From: Luteimonas huabeiensis HB2
GTDB taxonomy: Bacteria; Pseudomonadota; Gammaproteobacteria; Xanthomonadales; Xanthomonadaceae
Length of the DNA stretch: 64,000 nt
NCBI RefSeq assembly: GCF_000559025.1
Contig: NZ_JAAN01000047.1
Location: forward strand, 19,663 to 83,662
Direction: 5' to 3'
This document shows, piece after piece, positions 1 through 12,434 of this stretch. Below the pieces are notes generated by a model that was given only the letters and a program-made list of their open reading frames with translations, did no database searches and had not been told where the DNA came from. How positions within the stretch are numbered: the first letter of the stretch is position 1; each line of letters opens with the position of its first letter. A program made the translations under genes and the position numbers.

Positions 1-1037
1 CGAGCGAGCCGTTCGCGGGCAACCTGGACAGCCACTACACGTTCGAGAACTTCGTCGAGGGCCGCAGCAACCAGCTCGGCCGCGCAGCGGCCTGGCAGGC
101 CGCGTCCAAGCCGGGCGACCGCGCCCACAACCCGCTGCTGCTCTACGGCAGCACCGGCCTGGGCAAGACCCACCTGATGTTCGCCGCCGGCAACGCGATG
201 CGCGCGGCCAACCCCGCGATGCGGGTGCTGTACCTGCGTTCGGAACAGTTCTTCAGCGCGATGATGAAGGCGCTGCAGGACAAGGCGATGGACGGCTTCA
301 AGCGCCAGTTCCAGCGCGTGGACGCGCTGCTGATCGACGACATCCAGTTCTTCGCCGGCAAGGAGCGCACGCAGGAGGAGTTCTTCCACACCTTCAACGC
401 GCTGTTCGACGGCCGCCAGCAGATCATCATGACCTGCGACCGCTTCCCGCGCGAAGTGGAAGGCCTGGAGCCGCGGCTGAAGTCGCGCCTGGCCTGGGGC
501 CTGTCGGTGGCGATCGACCCGCCGGACTTCGAGACGCGCGCGCAGATCGTGCTGTCGAAGGCGCGCGAGCGCGGCGCGCAGATCCCGGAGGACGTCGCGT
601 TCCTGATCGCCAAGAAGATGCGCTCCAACGTGCGCGACCTCGAGGGCGCGCTGAACACCCTGGCCGCGCGCGCCAACTTCACCGGCCGCGCGATCACCCA
701 GGAATTCGCCCAGGAGACCCTGCGCGACCTCCTGCGCGCGCAGATGCAGAGCGTCGGCATCCCCAACATCCAGAAGACCGTGGCAGACTACTACGGCCTG
801 CAGATCAAGGACTTGCTGTCGAAGCGACGCACCCGTTCGCTGGCCCGCCCCCGCCAGGTGGCGATGGCGCTGGCGAAGGAGCTGACCGAACACAGCCTGC
901 CCGAGATCGGGGACGCCTTCGCGGGTCGCGACCATACCACCGTACTGCACGCCTGCCGCCAGATCCGGAGCCTGATGGAGACCGACGGCAAGCTGCGCGA
1001 GGACTGGGACAAGCTGATCCGCAAGTTGAGCGAGTGA
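1..1037 (+). CDS. dnaA: Chromosomal replication initiator DnaA (5' end outside window)
   Basis: DnaA binds oriC and opens it for replication. The reading frame is open from the first bases, so only the N-terminal part is missing. The visible protein has the AAA+ Walker A motif (GSTGLGKTH), a Walker B-like segment (LLIDDIQFF), and the C-terminal DNA-binding signature ([17 protein letters not shown]). It ends LIRKLSE, followed by TGA. Serine in place of the second glycine of Walker A is, as I recall, usual in Xanthomonadaceae. dnaN follows after a 238-bp gap that looks like the origin. Confidence 0.97.
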   Translation, partial: SEPFAGNLDSHYTFENFVEGRSNQLGRAAAWQAASKPGDRAHNPLLLYGSTGLGKTHLMFAAGNAMRAANPAMRVLYLRSEQFFSAMMKALQDKAMDGFKRQFQRVDALLIDDIQFFAGKERTQEEFFHTFNALFDGRQQIIMTCDRFPREVEGLEPRLKSRLAWGLSVAIDPPDFETRAQIVLSKARERGAQIPEDVAFLIAKKMRSNVRDLEGALNTLAARANFTGRAITQEFAQETLRDLLRAQMQSVGIPNIQKTVADYYGLQIKDLLSKRRTRSLARPRQVAMALAKELTEHSLPEIGDAFAGRDHTTVLHACRQIRSLMETDGKLREDWDKLIRKLSE

Positions 1038-1275
1038 ACAATGGCGGTGCACGACCCGGGCAGAAGCTGTGGACAAGTCGCCCCGCCGCCGCAGGCCCGA
1101 AAGTTGTCCACAGCTTGTCTCCAACCGCCGGCGGCTTGTCCACCCGGTTGGGTCTTCCGAAAAAACGTTTCCGATCAAACAGTTACATCAGAAGTCCACG
1201 GAAATTTCCGACTCCAGCACCACCGCTTTTTAGATTTATCCAATTCTTGATCTTGGGCACGGGGATATCGCCGGC
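1038..1275. other. oriC: Putative oriC in the dnaA–dnaN gap
   Basis: This gap holds several DnaA-box-like nonamers: TTGTCCACA on the minus strand at 1068-1076 and on the plus strand at 1104-1112, TTGTCCACC at 1136-1144, and TTATCCAAT at 1236-1244. A more AT-rich stretch (about 1155-1250) lies beside them and could be the unwinding element. The boxes are one or two bases off TTATCCACA. Position between dnaA and dnaN plus clustered boxes is the evidence; origin function is inferred. Confidence 0.75.
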
Positions 1276-2376
1276 ATGCGTTTCAGTCTTCAACGGGAAG
1301 TGTTCCTGCGGCCGCTGGCCCAGGTGGTCAACGTCGTCGAGCGCCGGCAGACCCTGCCGGTCCTGGCCAACCTGCTGGTGCAGGTGCAGGGGGGCAGGCT
1401 GTCGCTGACGGGTACCGACCTCGAGGTCGAGATGGTCGCGCGCAGCCAGGTGGACGATGCGACGGATGGCGAGACCACCATCCCGGCGCGCAAGCTGTTC
1501 GACATCGTGCGTGCGCTGCCCGACGGCAGCAAAGTCACGGTGTCGCAGACCGCCGACAAGATCACCGTGCAGGCCGGGCGCAGCCGGTTCACCCTGGCCA
1601 GCCTGCCCGCCAACGACTTTCCCTCCATCGACGACGTCGAGACCACCGAGCGCGTGCAGGTGCCGGAAGCGACCCTGAAGGAGTTGATCGAGCGCACCGC
1701 GTTCGCCATGGCCCAGCAGGACGTGCGCTACTACCTCAACGGCCTGCTGTTCGACCTCGGCGAGCATCGCCTGCGCTGCGTGGCCACCGACGGCCACCGG
1801 CTCGCCCTGTGCGAGGCCGATCTGGACGCGCCGGTGACCCACAAGCGGCAGATCATCGTGCCGCGCAAGGGCGTGCAGGAGCTGCAGCGCCTGCTGGAAG
1901 GCGGCGACCGCACGCTGGAGCTGGAGATGGACCGCAGCCACCTGCGGGTGAAGCGCGACGACGTCACCTTCACTTCCAAGCTCATCGACGGCAAGTTCCC
2001 GGACTACGAGGCAGTGATCCCGATCGGCGCCGACCGCGAGGTCCGCGTGGACCGCGAAGTGCTGCGCGCGGCGCTGCAGCGTGCGGCGATCCTGTCCAAC
2101 GAGAAGTACCGAGGCGTGCGCGTCGAGGTCTCGCCCGGGCAGCTGAAGATCAGCGCCCACAACCCGGAGCAGGAAGAGGCGCAGGAAGAGGTCGAGGCCG
2201 CGACCCAGGTCGACGACCTGGCGGTGGGCTTCAACGTCAACTACCTGATGGATGCGCTGGGCGCGCTGCGCGGCGAGGAAGTCGTGCTGCAGCTGCGGGA
2301 CGCCAATTCCTCGGCCCTGGTCCGCGAGTCGGCCAGCGAGAAGTCCCGCCACGTGGTGATGCCGCTGCGGCTCTGA
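1276..2376 (+). CDS. dnaN: DNA polymerase III sliding clamp (beta subunit)
   Basis: A protein of 366 residues, the usual length for the beta clamp, which encircles DNA and tethers polymerase III and repair proteins. It begins MRFSLQREVFLRPL and ends in the clamp C-terminus HVVMPLRL, which helps form the pocket that binds client peptides. The internal segment FAMAQQDVRYYLNGLLF is typical of the family. The neighbours dnaA and recF confirm the identity. Confidence 0.98.
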   Translation: MRFSLQREVFLRPLAQVVNVVERRQTLPVLANLLVQVQGGRLSLTGTDLEVEMVARSQVDDATDGETTIPARKLFDIVRALPDGSKVTVSQTADKITVQAGRSRFTLASLPANDFPSIDDVETTERVQVPEATLKELIERTAFAMAQQDVRYYLNGLLFDLGEHRLRCVATDGHRLALCEADLDAPVTHKRQIIVPRKGVQELQRLLEGGDRTLELEMDRSHLRVKRDDVTFTSKLIDGKFPDYEAVIPIGADREVRVDREVLRAALQRAAILSNEKYRGVRVEVSPGQLKISAHNPEQEEAQEEVEAATQVDDLAVGFNVNYLMDALGALRGEEVVLQLRDANSSALVRESASEKSRHVVMPLRL

Positions 2377-2389
2377 TCGCGGTCGCGTT

Positions 2390-2403
2390 GTTCCACGTGG
2401 AAC
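2390..2403. promoter_or_regulatory. parS: parS centromere site 1
   Basis: The 14-bp palindrome GTTCCACGTGGAAC matches the bacterial parS consensus (TGTTTCACGTGAAACA) in the GC-rich variant I recall from Xanthomonadaceae. It lies 14 bp after the dnaN stop. Chromosomal ParB loads here and spreads to organise origin segregation. Two more copies follow at 2993 and 3623. Confidence 0.9.
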
Positions 2404-2405
2404 CA

Positions 2406-2430
2406 GACGCCCGGCCTCGTGCCGGGCGTC
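2406..2430 (+). terminator. Hairpin after dnaN, probable terminator
   Basis: A perfect 10-bp stem (GACGCCCGGC with GCCGGGCGTC) and a 5-nt loop follow dnaN. The downstream T-run is weak (CTGCTTTCC), so termination may be partial and let recF be read through. Confidence 0.55.
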
Positions 2431-2564
2431 CTGCTTTCCGGACCCCGTCGGCCCCCTCGCTCGCGCCTCCGGGCCGCCACTGCGGCCAGGCGCGCCGCGC
2501 CGTCGCCCGGCGGCCGGCTACACTCCCGCCTCGCCCACCGCCGGCCGCGCCGGCCAGGATCCTC

Positions 2565-3707
2565 GTGCGCATCACCCGCCTGACCATCCGCAACCTGCGC
2601 CGGCTGGCCCAGGTCGAGCTGCAGCCCGGACCCGGGTTGAACCTGCTGGTGGGCGAGAACGGGGCCGGCAAGACCAGCGTGCTCGAGGCGCTGCACCTGA
2701 TGGCCTACGGGCGGAGCTTCCGCGGACGCGTGCGCGATGGCCTGGTCCGCAGCGGCGCGGAGGCGGTGGAGGTGTTCGTGGAATGGCGCCCGGGCGGACA
2801 CGGCGACGGCGCGACCCGCCGCGCCGGGCTGCGCCATGCGGGGGATCGCTGGACCGGGCGGCTCGATGGCGCCGACGTCGCCCAGCTGGGCGACCTGTGC
2901 GCGGCGCTGGCGGTGGTAAGCTTCGAGCCCGGCAGCCACGCGCTGGTCGAGGGGGGCGGCGAACCGCGCCGGCGCTTCATGGATTGGGGCCTGTTCCACG
3001 TGGAACACGAATTCCTTCCGGCGTGGCGCCGCTACGCGAGGGCGCTGCGGCAGCGCAATGCGCTGCTGAAGGCGCAGCGGCCGGACGCGGAGCTGGAGGG
3101 CTGGGAACTGGAGATGGCGGCCGCGGGCGACGAGATGACTCGCAGCCGTGGGGCCTATCTGGCCCGTCTGGACCGCCAGCTGGCCGAACTGGTCCCGTCG
3201 CTCTCGCCCGGGCTCGGCGCGGCGGAGCTGGCGTTCCAGCCCGGCTGGCGCCGGCAGGAGGTCTCGCTGGCCGATGCCCTGCTGCTGTCGCGCGGGCGCG
3301 ATCGCCAGGTCGGCCATACCACGGTCGGGCCGCACCGGGCCGACTGGCGGGTCCGCGTGGGCGCGGCACCCGAAGGGGAACCGCTGTCGCGCGGGCAGGC
3401 CAAGCTGGTGGCGCTCGCCTGCCTGCTCGCCCAGGCGGCGGACCTCGGCGAGCGCCACGGCGCCTGGCCGGTGGTCGCGCTGGACGACCTGGCGTCCGAA
3501 CTGGACGCCGCGCACCGGGGCCGGGTCCTGGCGCTGCTGGAACGGACCGGGGCCCAGGTCTTCGTCACCGGAACCGACTGGGCGCCGCTGGAGCGCCCGC
3601 GGCGACGGGCGGACGCGGTCATGTTCCACGTGGAACACGGCCGGGTCGGTCCCCTGCCGGCCACCGGGCGGGAACCCGGCGGGCCGGGGCCGGTGGGCCC
3701 GGAATGA
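2565..3707 (+). CDS. recF: DNA replication and repair protein RecF
   Basis: RecF is an SMC-like ATPase that loads RecA at single-strand gaps. The 380-residue protein has Walker A near the N-terminus (GENGAGKTSVLE), the RecF/ABC signature (LSRGQAKL) and a Walker B segment (VVALDDLASELD). The GTG start at 2565 gives (V/M)RITRLTIRNLRRL, the normal RecF beginning; frames open further upstream run into dnaN. Two parS sites are embedded in the coding sequence, each read as FHVEH. The stop overlaps the gyrB -10 element. Confidence 0.95.
   Translation: MRITRLTIRNLRRLAQVELQPGPGLNLLVGENGAGKTSVLEALHLMAYGRSFRGRVRDGLVRSGAEAVEVFVEWRPGGHGDGATRRAGLRHAGDRWTGRLDGADVAQLGDLCAALAVVSFEPGSHALVEGGGEPRRRFMDWGLFHVEHEFLPAWRRYARALRQRNALLKAQRPDAELEGWELEMAAAGDEMTRSRGAYLARLDRQLAELVPSLSPGLGAAELAFQPGWRRQEVSLADALLLSRGRDRQVGHTTVGPHRADWRVRVGAAPEGEPLSRGQAKLVALACLLAQAADLGERHGAWPVVALDDLASELDAAHRGRVLALLERTGAQVFVTGTDWAPLERPRRRADAVMFHVEHGRVGPLPATGREPGGPGPVGPE
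2993..3006. promoter_or_regulatory. parS: parS centromere site 2, inside recF
   Basis: GTTCCACGTGGAAC, extended by flanking T and A to a 16-bp perfect palindrome (2992-3007). It is read in frame as FHVEH within recF. Confidence 0.92.
3623..3636. promoter_or_regulatory. parS: parS centromere site 3, at the 3' end of recF
   Basis: Third copy of GTTCCACGTGGAAC, again with flanking T and A (3622-3637), near the recF 3' end. Three perfect sites within 1.25 kb mark the ParB-loading centre of the chromosome. Confidence 0.92.
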
Positions 3708-6235
<2,528 letters not shown>

Positions 6236-6349
6236 GATTGGCGACTTCTCGAGGAGTTACCCTGGCAGGATGCGCCACCGGCGGCTTGACGCATCGTTAA
6301 GCCTCGCCGAACTACAAGACAGCCATCACTTAACAGGGGGATGCGTCGC

Positions 6350-7156
6350 ATGAAGTCCATCCTGACGGCGCTGGCCGCTGCGCTGCTGGTCGCCGCCTGC
6401 GCCACCACGGTCTCGCCCACCGGCCGCACGCAATACGTCGGCGCCGTTTCCCAGGCAGAGCTCGACCAGCTGGGCGAGCAGGCCTTCGCGCAGATGAAGG
6501 CCGAACAGCGCATCTCCACCGACCGCCGCCAGAACGCCTACGTCGCCTGCGTGGTCAACGCCATCGTCCAGCAGCTGCCCGCGCAGGACCGGCGGATCGC
6601 CTGGGAATCGGCGGTCTTCGTCAACGATGAGCCGAACGCCTTCGCCCTGCCCGGCGGCAAGGTCGGCGTCAACACCGGCATCTTCAAGGTCGCGCAGAAC
6701 CAGGACCAGCTGGCCGCGGTGATCGCCCACGAGATCGGCCACGTCATCGCCCACCACCACGACGAGCGCATCACCCGCCAGGCCGGCGCCAGCGGTGCGC
6801 TGCAGATCGTCGGCGCCATCCTCGGCTCGCGCTACGGCGAGGGGATTGGCAATGCGGCGGTGCAGGGTGGCAGTATTGCCGCCCAGGCGGGGTTCCTGCT
6901 CCCGGGGTCGCGGGCGCAGGAGAGCGAGGCCGACGTGGTCGGCCAGCAGCTGATGGCGTCGGCGGGCTTCGACCCCCGCGCCGCGGTGAACCTCTGGCAG
7001 AACATGATCGCGGCGGGCGGGAGCCGTCCTCCGCAGTGGCTGTCGACCCACCCGGACCCGCAGAGCCGGATCGGCGAGCTGCAATCGCGCGCGGACGGCC
7101 TCGTTCCCGCCTGGGAACAGGCCCGCGCCGCGGGGCGCCAGCCCAAGTGCGGCTGA
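6350..7156 (+). CDS. M48-family metallopeptidase lipoprotein
   Basis: A secreted zinc endopeptidase of the BepA/LoiP type, probably acting on outer-membrane proteins in the periplasm. The N-terminus is a lipoprotein signal (LLVAACAT lipobox). The zinc site HEIGH (in IAHEIGHVIAHH) and the downstream glutamate motif (ESEADVVGQQLM) are present, as is the family ending WLSTHPDPQSRIGEL. The start at 6350 is preferred over the in-frame ATG at 6341 because AGGGGG (6335-6340) is then correctly spaced. A promoter-like region lies between gyrB and this gene. Confidence 0.9.
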   Translation: MKSILTALAAALLVAACATTVSPTGRTQYVGAVSQAELDQLGEQAFAQMKAEQRISTDRRQNAYVACVVNAIVQQLPAQDRRIAWESAVFVNDEPNAFALPGGKVGVNTGIFKVAQNQDQLAAVIAHEIGHVIAHHHDERITRQAGASGALQIVGAILGSRYGEGIGNAAVQGGSIAAQAGFLLPGSRAQESEADVVGQQLMASAGFDPRAAVNLWQNMIAAGGSRPPQWLSTHPDPQSRIGELQSRADGLVPAWEQARAAGRQPKCG

Positions 7157-7225
7157 CAGGACGTCGGCGAACCCCCACCCGACGCACCGCGGCCCGGTGC
7201 CTCATCGAAACAGACAGGTGACTGC

Positions 7226-8428
7226 ATGAAAGCCATTCCCTCCGCCCCGGCCCTGATCGCGCTGGCGATCGCCGCAGCGCTCGGCGCGGGCATCGCCCCG
7301 GACGCCCGCGCCGCGGCGCAGCCGGCGTCCGCCGACGCCCAGTGCCAGGCGCGCGAGCGCGGCTCGCGCGGGAACCGCCCCCAGGAGCTGTACCCCGAAG
7401 CCACCCGGCAGGCGCCCCGCGAGGGCGCGTCGCAGCGGATGGGTTCGCGCCTCAACAAGCTCGGCAACGCCTTCGAGCAGGACGACAACGCCCAGGTCCG
7501 GCAGATGGCCGACGAGATCATCGCCGACGCGCGCGCCAACAGCTACGACAAGGCCTACGCCGCCCAGCTCGCCGCCAACGCCGCCTACAACGAGGACGAT
7601 CTCGCCGCGGCCCAGGCCTACCTGACCCAGGTCATCGAGCTGGACGCGCTGGACAACAACGGCCACTACCAGTCGATGATGATGCTGGCCCAGCTGCAGG
7701 GCCAGGACGAGGCCTACGACCAGGCGATCGCCACCCTCGACCGCTACCTGCAGGAGACCCGCAGCAGCAAGCCCGAGGATCTCGCGCTCAAGGGCCAGCT
7801 GCTGGTGCAGGCCGAGCGCCCGCAGGAGGCGATCCCGGTGCTGAAGCAGGCGATCGAGAGCGCCGAATCGCCCAACACCGCCTGGACCCAGGCGCTGATG
7901 GCCGCCTACCTGGAAACCGAGAACACCACCGAGGCCATCGGCCTGGCCGAGCAGATCGCCGCCGCCTCGCCGGGCGACAAGCGCGCGCAGATCAACCTGG
8001 CCTCGATGTACATGCAGGCCGACCAGATGCCGCAGGCGATCGAGATCATGGAGCGGCTGCGCGCGGCCGGCGAGCTGACCGAGGACCGCGAGTACCGCAA
8101 CCTGTTCGCGCTCTATCTCAACACCGACGGCGGCGAGGCCAAGGCCATCGAGGTCATCAACGACGGCCTGCAGAAGGGCGTGCTGGAGGGCAACCACCAG
8201 ACCTACCTGGCGCTGGGTCAGGCCTACTACTTCTCCGACCAGGTGGAACCGGCGATCGAGGCCTACCAGAAGGCGGCGCCGCTGGCCGACAACGGCGAGA
8301 CCTACCTCAACCTGGCCAAGATCCTGGCCAACCAGGACCGGATGCCGGAAGCGAAGCAGGCCGCGCAGCAGGCGCTGGACAAGGGCTTGCGCAATCCGGA
8401 CGAGGCGCGGCGGCTGCTGCAGCGCTGA
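7226..8428 (+). CDS. Secreted tetratricopeptide-repeat protein
   Basis: A 400-residue protein with an N-terminal signal peptide (hydrophobic segment ending DARA-A) followed by helical TPR-like repeats (for example AYDQAIATLDRYLQ, EAIPVLKQAIESAE, EPAIEAYQKAAPLADNGETYLNLAKIL). It is probably a periplasmic or outer-membrane scaffold; no catalytic motif is visible. Its place between the M48 peptidase and tonB is, as I recall, conserved in Xanthomonadaceae, but its partner is unknown. Confidence 0.85.
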   Translation: MKAIPSAPALIALAIAAALGAGIAPDARAAAQPASADAQCQARERGSRGNRPQELYPEATRQAPREGASQRMGSRLNKLGNAFEQDDNAQVRQMADEIIADARANSYDKAYAAQLAANAAYNEDDLAAAQAYLTQVIELDALDNNGHYQSMMMLAQLQGQDEAYDQAIATLDRYLQETRSSKPEDLALKGQLLVQAERPQEAIPVLKQAIESAESPNTAWTQALMAAYLETENTTEAIGLAEQIAAASPGDKRAQINLASMYMQADQMPQAIEIMERLRAAGELTEDREYRNLFALYLNTDGGEAKAIEVINDGLQKGVLEGNHQTYLALGQAYYFSDQVEPAIEAYQKAAPLADNGETYLNLAKILANQDRMPEAKQAAQQALDKGLRNPDEARRLLQR

Positions 8429-8463
8429 TCCGGCAGGCCACCCGGACGAACTGCACCGGGTGG

Positions 8464-8492
8464 TTGGTCAGTCCGACTTCTTTTGCTATAGA
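8464..8492 (+). promoter_or_regulatory. Probable sigma-70 promoter of the tonB–exb operon
   Basis: TTGGTC (8464-8469), a 17-bp spacer and TATAGA (8487-8492, preceded by TGC as an extended -10). It lies about 90 bp before tonB in the gap after the TPR gene. No clear Fur box was seen. Confidence 0.6.
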
Positions 8493-8584
8493 CTTGGGAG
8501 TTCGCGTCGTCGAATTGTGAAGACGCAGCTTCCGAACCACCGACAGGGGCGCCGCGGCGTCCGGCCATATCCGAGTTCCCCCGC

Positions 8585-9250
<666 letters not shown>

Positions 9251-9337
9251 TCCGGTCGCCGCGGAGTCAGCGCTTCACCCGCTCCACCCCCCGCTCCATC
9301 CGATAAATCCAATCTTCAACATTCAAAGGTAAGCGTC

Positions 9338-10096
9338 ATGCTGCAGGAATCTACCAACGCCCCTGTGTCCGGAGCCGCCGACAACGCTGCAGCGATGCAG
9401 CAGATGGGCTTTGCGGACATGATCCAGCACATGGATATCGTCGGCTGGGTGGTGCTGTGCACCCTTCTGGCGATGTCGGCCATGTCGATCTATTGGATCA
9501 TCTTCAACTTCGTCAAGAATCTGCGCCTGAAGTCCAGCGCGGACCGCGTGGTCAACACGTTCTGGGAAACCCCGAACGCGCAGGACGCCATCCGCTACAT
9601 GGAAGAACAGCCGGCCAGCGAGCCGTTCTCCAAGATCGCGCTGGACGCCGCCCAGGCCGCCGCGCACCACCAGCGCCATGAAGGCTCGCGCCTGGTCGAG
9701 TCGCTGAACCGCTCCGAGTTCGTGGACCGCGCCCTGCGCCAGGCCGTGACCCGCGAGTCGCTGCGACTGGAATCGGGCCTGACCCTGCTCGCCACCGTCG
9801 GTTCGACCGCGCCGTTCGTCGGTCTGCTGGGTACGGTGTGGGGCATCTACCGCGCCCTGATCCGCATCGGCGCCAGCGGCCAGGCCGACATGGGCGCGGT
9901 GGCCGGCCCGGTGGGCGAGGCGCTGATCATGACCGCGATCGGTCTGGGCGTCGCGATCCCGGCGGTGCTGGGCTTCAACTTCTTCACCCGCTCCAACCGC
10001 ATCACCAACAACAAGCTCGACACCTTCGCGCACGACCTGCACGACTTCTTCGCCACGGGTTCGCGCGTGGGCGAAGCGCCGCAGGCCCAGCGCTGA
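9338..10096 (+). CDS. exbB: TonB-system motor protein ExbB (MotA/TolQ/ExbB family)
   Basis: The inner-membrane proton-channel subunit, 252 residues. It has an N-terminal membrane segment (VGWVVLCTLLAMSAMSIYWII), a cytoplasmic domain, and two C-terminal membrane segments with the family signature (TVGSTAPFVGLLGTVWGIY and ALIMTAIGLGVAIPAVLGF). It lies between tonB and exbD. Confidence 0.95.
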   Translation: MLQESTNAPVSGAADNAAAMQQMGFADMIQHMDIVGWVVLCTLLAMSAMSIYWIIFNFVKNLRLKSSADRVVNTFWETPNAQDAIRYMEEQPASEPFSKIALDAAQAAAHHQRHEGSRLVESLNRSEFVDRALRQAVTRESLRLESGLTLLATVGSTAPFVGLLGTVWGIYRALIRIGASGQADMGAVAGPVGEALIMTAIGLGVAIPAVLGFNFFTRSNRITNNKLDTFAHDLHDFFATGSRVGEAPQAQR

Positions 10097-10123
10097 GCGG
10101 CGACGCACTGACGGAGTCCGGAT

Positions 10124-10546
<423 letters not shown>

Positions 10547-10558
10547 CGGAGAATCCCC

Positions 10559-10972
10559 ATGGCATTCAGTAGCGGTGACGGCGACGGCCCCATGGCCGAC
10601 ATCAACATCATTCCGCTCGCGGACGTGATGCTGGTGTTGCTGATCATCTTCATGGTGACCTCGCTGAAGACGTCGTACCCGATCGACATCGACCTGCCGC
10701 AGCGTTCGACCACGCCGCCGGACAACCCGGTCGAGCCGCCGGAGCCGATCCGCCTGCGCATCGACGGCGCCAACCAGGTGTTCTGGAACGACAGTCCGAC
10801 GCCGGTCTCCGCGCTGCGCAACATGATGGAGGCCGAGGTCCAGCGCGATCCGACCAACCAGCCGACGCTGGAGATCGACGCCAGCCAGGATTCGGACTAC
10901 GGCGTGCTGGCCAAGGTGCTGGCCGAGGCCAAGAACGCGCAGATGGTCAAGATCGGTTTCATCAAGAAGTAA
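10559..10972 (+). CDS. exbD2: Biopolymer transport protein ExbD, copy 2
   Basis: A 137-residue ExbD paralogue with the same anchor ([20 protein letters not shown]) and membrane aspartate. A tonB–exbB–exbD1–exbD2 set is, to my knowledge, characteristic of Xanthomonas, where exbD2 has special roles in some iron or virulence functions and pdxJ comes next. Here the integrated element follows instead. Confidence 0.93.
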   Translation: MAFSSGDGDGPMADINIIPLADVMLVLLIIFMVTSLKTSYPIDIDLPQRSTTPPDNPVEPPEPIRLRIDGANQVFWNDSPTPVSALRNMMEAEVQRDPTNQPTLEIDASQDSDYGVLAKVLAEAKNAQMVKIGFIKK

Positions 10973-11028
10973 CCGCAACACCGGCCGGCGTCGCCTGCAG
11001 CGCGCCGGCCGTACAGCTGACCTTACCG

Positions 11029-11058
11029 ACGCCATCCTCTGGGATGGCGTTTTTTTTT
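11029..11058 (+). terminator. Intrinsic terminator of the tonB–exb operon
   Basis: ACGCCATCC pairs perfectly with GGATGGCGT around a TCTG loop and is followed by eight more T residues. A second GC-rich stem (GGCCGGCG at 10983-10990 with CGCCGGCC at 11003-11010) lies just upstream. The T-run also marks the edge of the ICE. Confidence 0.9.
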
Positions 11059-11190
11059 GTTTCACGATGACTCCAGCATCGCAATTCGCTGGACTACGCC
11101 AGGGTTAGATACAGAAGGTTTATCAACCACTTAGGCGAGTTCAACATATACCGGTGCTTTCCGAAACTTGACCCGGCTTCCGGTCGCGTG

Positions 11191-11205
11191 GCTCCCATGT
11201 GGCTC
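11191..11205 (+). repeat. Left end repeat GCTCCCATGTGGCTC
   Basis: It matches 14 of 15 bases of GCTCCTATGTGGCTC at 63854-63868 in the same orientation. Within it, GTGGCTC occurs twice 11 bp apart (11188-11194 and 11199-11205), one helical turn. This suggests integrase or excisionase arm sites, just before the integrase gene. Confidence 0.55.
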
Positions 11206-11234
11206 TTGGAATCCGCGGTTTCCGAGGAGTCATC

Positions 11235-12434
11235 ATGGCAAGAATCAAACTCACCAAGTCCGCCGTCGATGCGGCGAAGCCCCAGGCGCAGGCCGTCGAA
11301 CTGCGGGATACCGTGGTTCCCGGCTTCCTCTGCAAGATCACCCCGGCCGGCCGCAAGGTGTTCATGCTCCAGTACCGCACGAACGCCGGCGAGCGCCGCA
11401 AGCCCGCCCTGGGCCTGTACGGCGAACTGACCGTGGAACAGGCCCGCGTCATGGCGCAGGAGTGGCTGGCCGAGGTGCGCCGGGGTGGCGATCCGAGCGC
11501 CGCCAAGGCCGCCGCCCGCAAGGCACCGACCATGAAGGAGTATTGCACCACCTTCATGGAGGACTACTCCAAGCAGCGCAACAAGCCCAGCACCCAGCGC
11601 GGCTATCAGGGCGTCATCGACCGTTGCATCGTCCCGATCATGGGCAAGATGAAGGTGCAGGACGTGAAGCGCCCGGACGTGGCCGCGCTGATGAAGAAGC
11701 TGGCTCACAAGCCGGCCGAGGCCAACCGCACCTTCGGCGTGCTGCGCAAGATGTTCAATCTGGCCGAAGTTTGGGGGCTGCGCCCGGACGGGACGAATCC
11801 GTGCCGCCACGTCCCGATGTTCCCGCCCGGCAAGGAAACCCGGCTCATCGTGGACGATGAACTGGTGCGGATCTTCCGCCAGTTGGAGACGCTGGAGGCG
11901 GAAGGACTGGAGAACTACGTCATCCCTCTGGCGATCCGCTTGCAATTCGAGTTCGCCGCCCGCCGCTCCGAAATCTGCCCGCTCGAATGGGAGTGGATCG
12001 ACCTGGAGAAGCGGCGCGTCGTCTGGCCCGACAGCAAGACCGGCGGCATTTCTAAGCCCATGAGCGAGGAAGCCTATCGGCTGCTGTCCACCGCGCCGCG
12101 CCGGGAGGGTTGCCCCTATGTCCTGCCGTCGCCCTACGACCCGACCCGGCACCTGACCTTTGGCGAGCACTACGGCGGCTGGAAGCGCGTGCTCAAGGCC
12201 GCCGGCGTGCCGCACGTCGGCACGCACGGCATCCGCCACCGATCGACCACCGACATTGCCAATTCAGGCGTGCCCACCAAGGTCGGCATGGCGCTGACGG
12301 GGCACAAGACCGTGGCGATGTTCATGCACTACGTCCACACCGAGGACAAGCCGGTGCGCGATGCGGCCGAACTGGTGGCCAGCCGGCGGCTGGCGATCAC
12401 CGGGGCGCGCCAAACGGCGGAGGCACTGGCATGA
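11235..12434 (+). CDS. int: Tyrosine site-specific integrase of the ICE
   Basis: A 399-residue integrase with an N-terminal DUF4102-like arm-binding region (MARIKLTKSAVDAAKPQAQ), a central SAM-like domain, and a catalytic domain. The catalytic set is visible: Arg in FAARRSEI (about residue 242), HGIR (about 331-334), His in GHKTVAMF (about 357) and the nucleophile Tyr in FMHYVH (about 365). The ATG at 11235 follows GAGGAG; the in-frame ATG at 11199 lies in the end-repeat region and is less likely. The stop overlaps the next ATG by 4 bp. Confidence 0.95.
   Translation: MARIKLTKSAVDAAKPQAQAVELRDTVVPGFLCKITPAGRKVFMLQYRTNAGERRKPALGLYGELTVEQARVMAQEWLAEVRRGGDPSAAKAAARKAPTMKEYCTTFMEDYSKQRNKPSTQRGYQGVIDRCIVPIMGKMKVQDVKRPDVAALMKKLAHKPAEANRTFGVLRKMFNLAEVWGLRPDGTNPCRHVPMFPPGKETRLIVDDELVRIFRQLETLEAEGLENYVIPLAIRLQFEFAARRSEICPLEWEWIDLEKRRVVWPDSKTGGISKPMSEEAYRLLSTAPRREGCPYVLPSPYDPTRHLTFGEHYGGWKRVLKAAGVPHVGTHGIRHRSTTDIANSGVPTKVGMALTGHKTVAMFMHYVHTEDKPVRDAAELVASRRLAITGARQTAEALA

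Noticed and set aside
1183..2352. 389-residue minus-strand frame opposite dnaN
   Set aside because: Antisense shadow of a highly GC-rich gene; no motif, and dnaN is certain.
2241..3638. 465-residue minus-strand frame opposite recF
   Set aside because: Antisense of recF, running across the parS sites; product rich in Arg/Gln/Pro with no family pattern.
11199..11234. Longer integrase with an upstream ATG
   Set aside because: The added residues lie over the end repeats and have no ribosome site; ATG 11235 follows GAGGAG.
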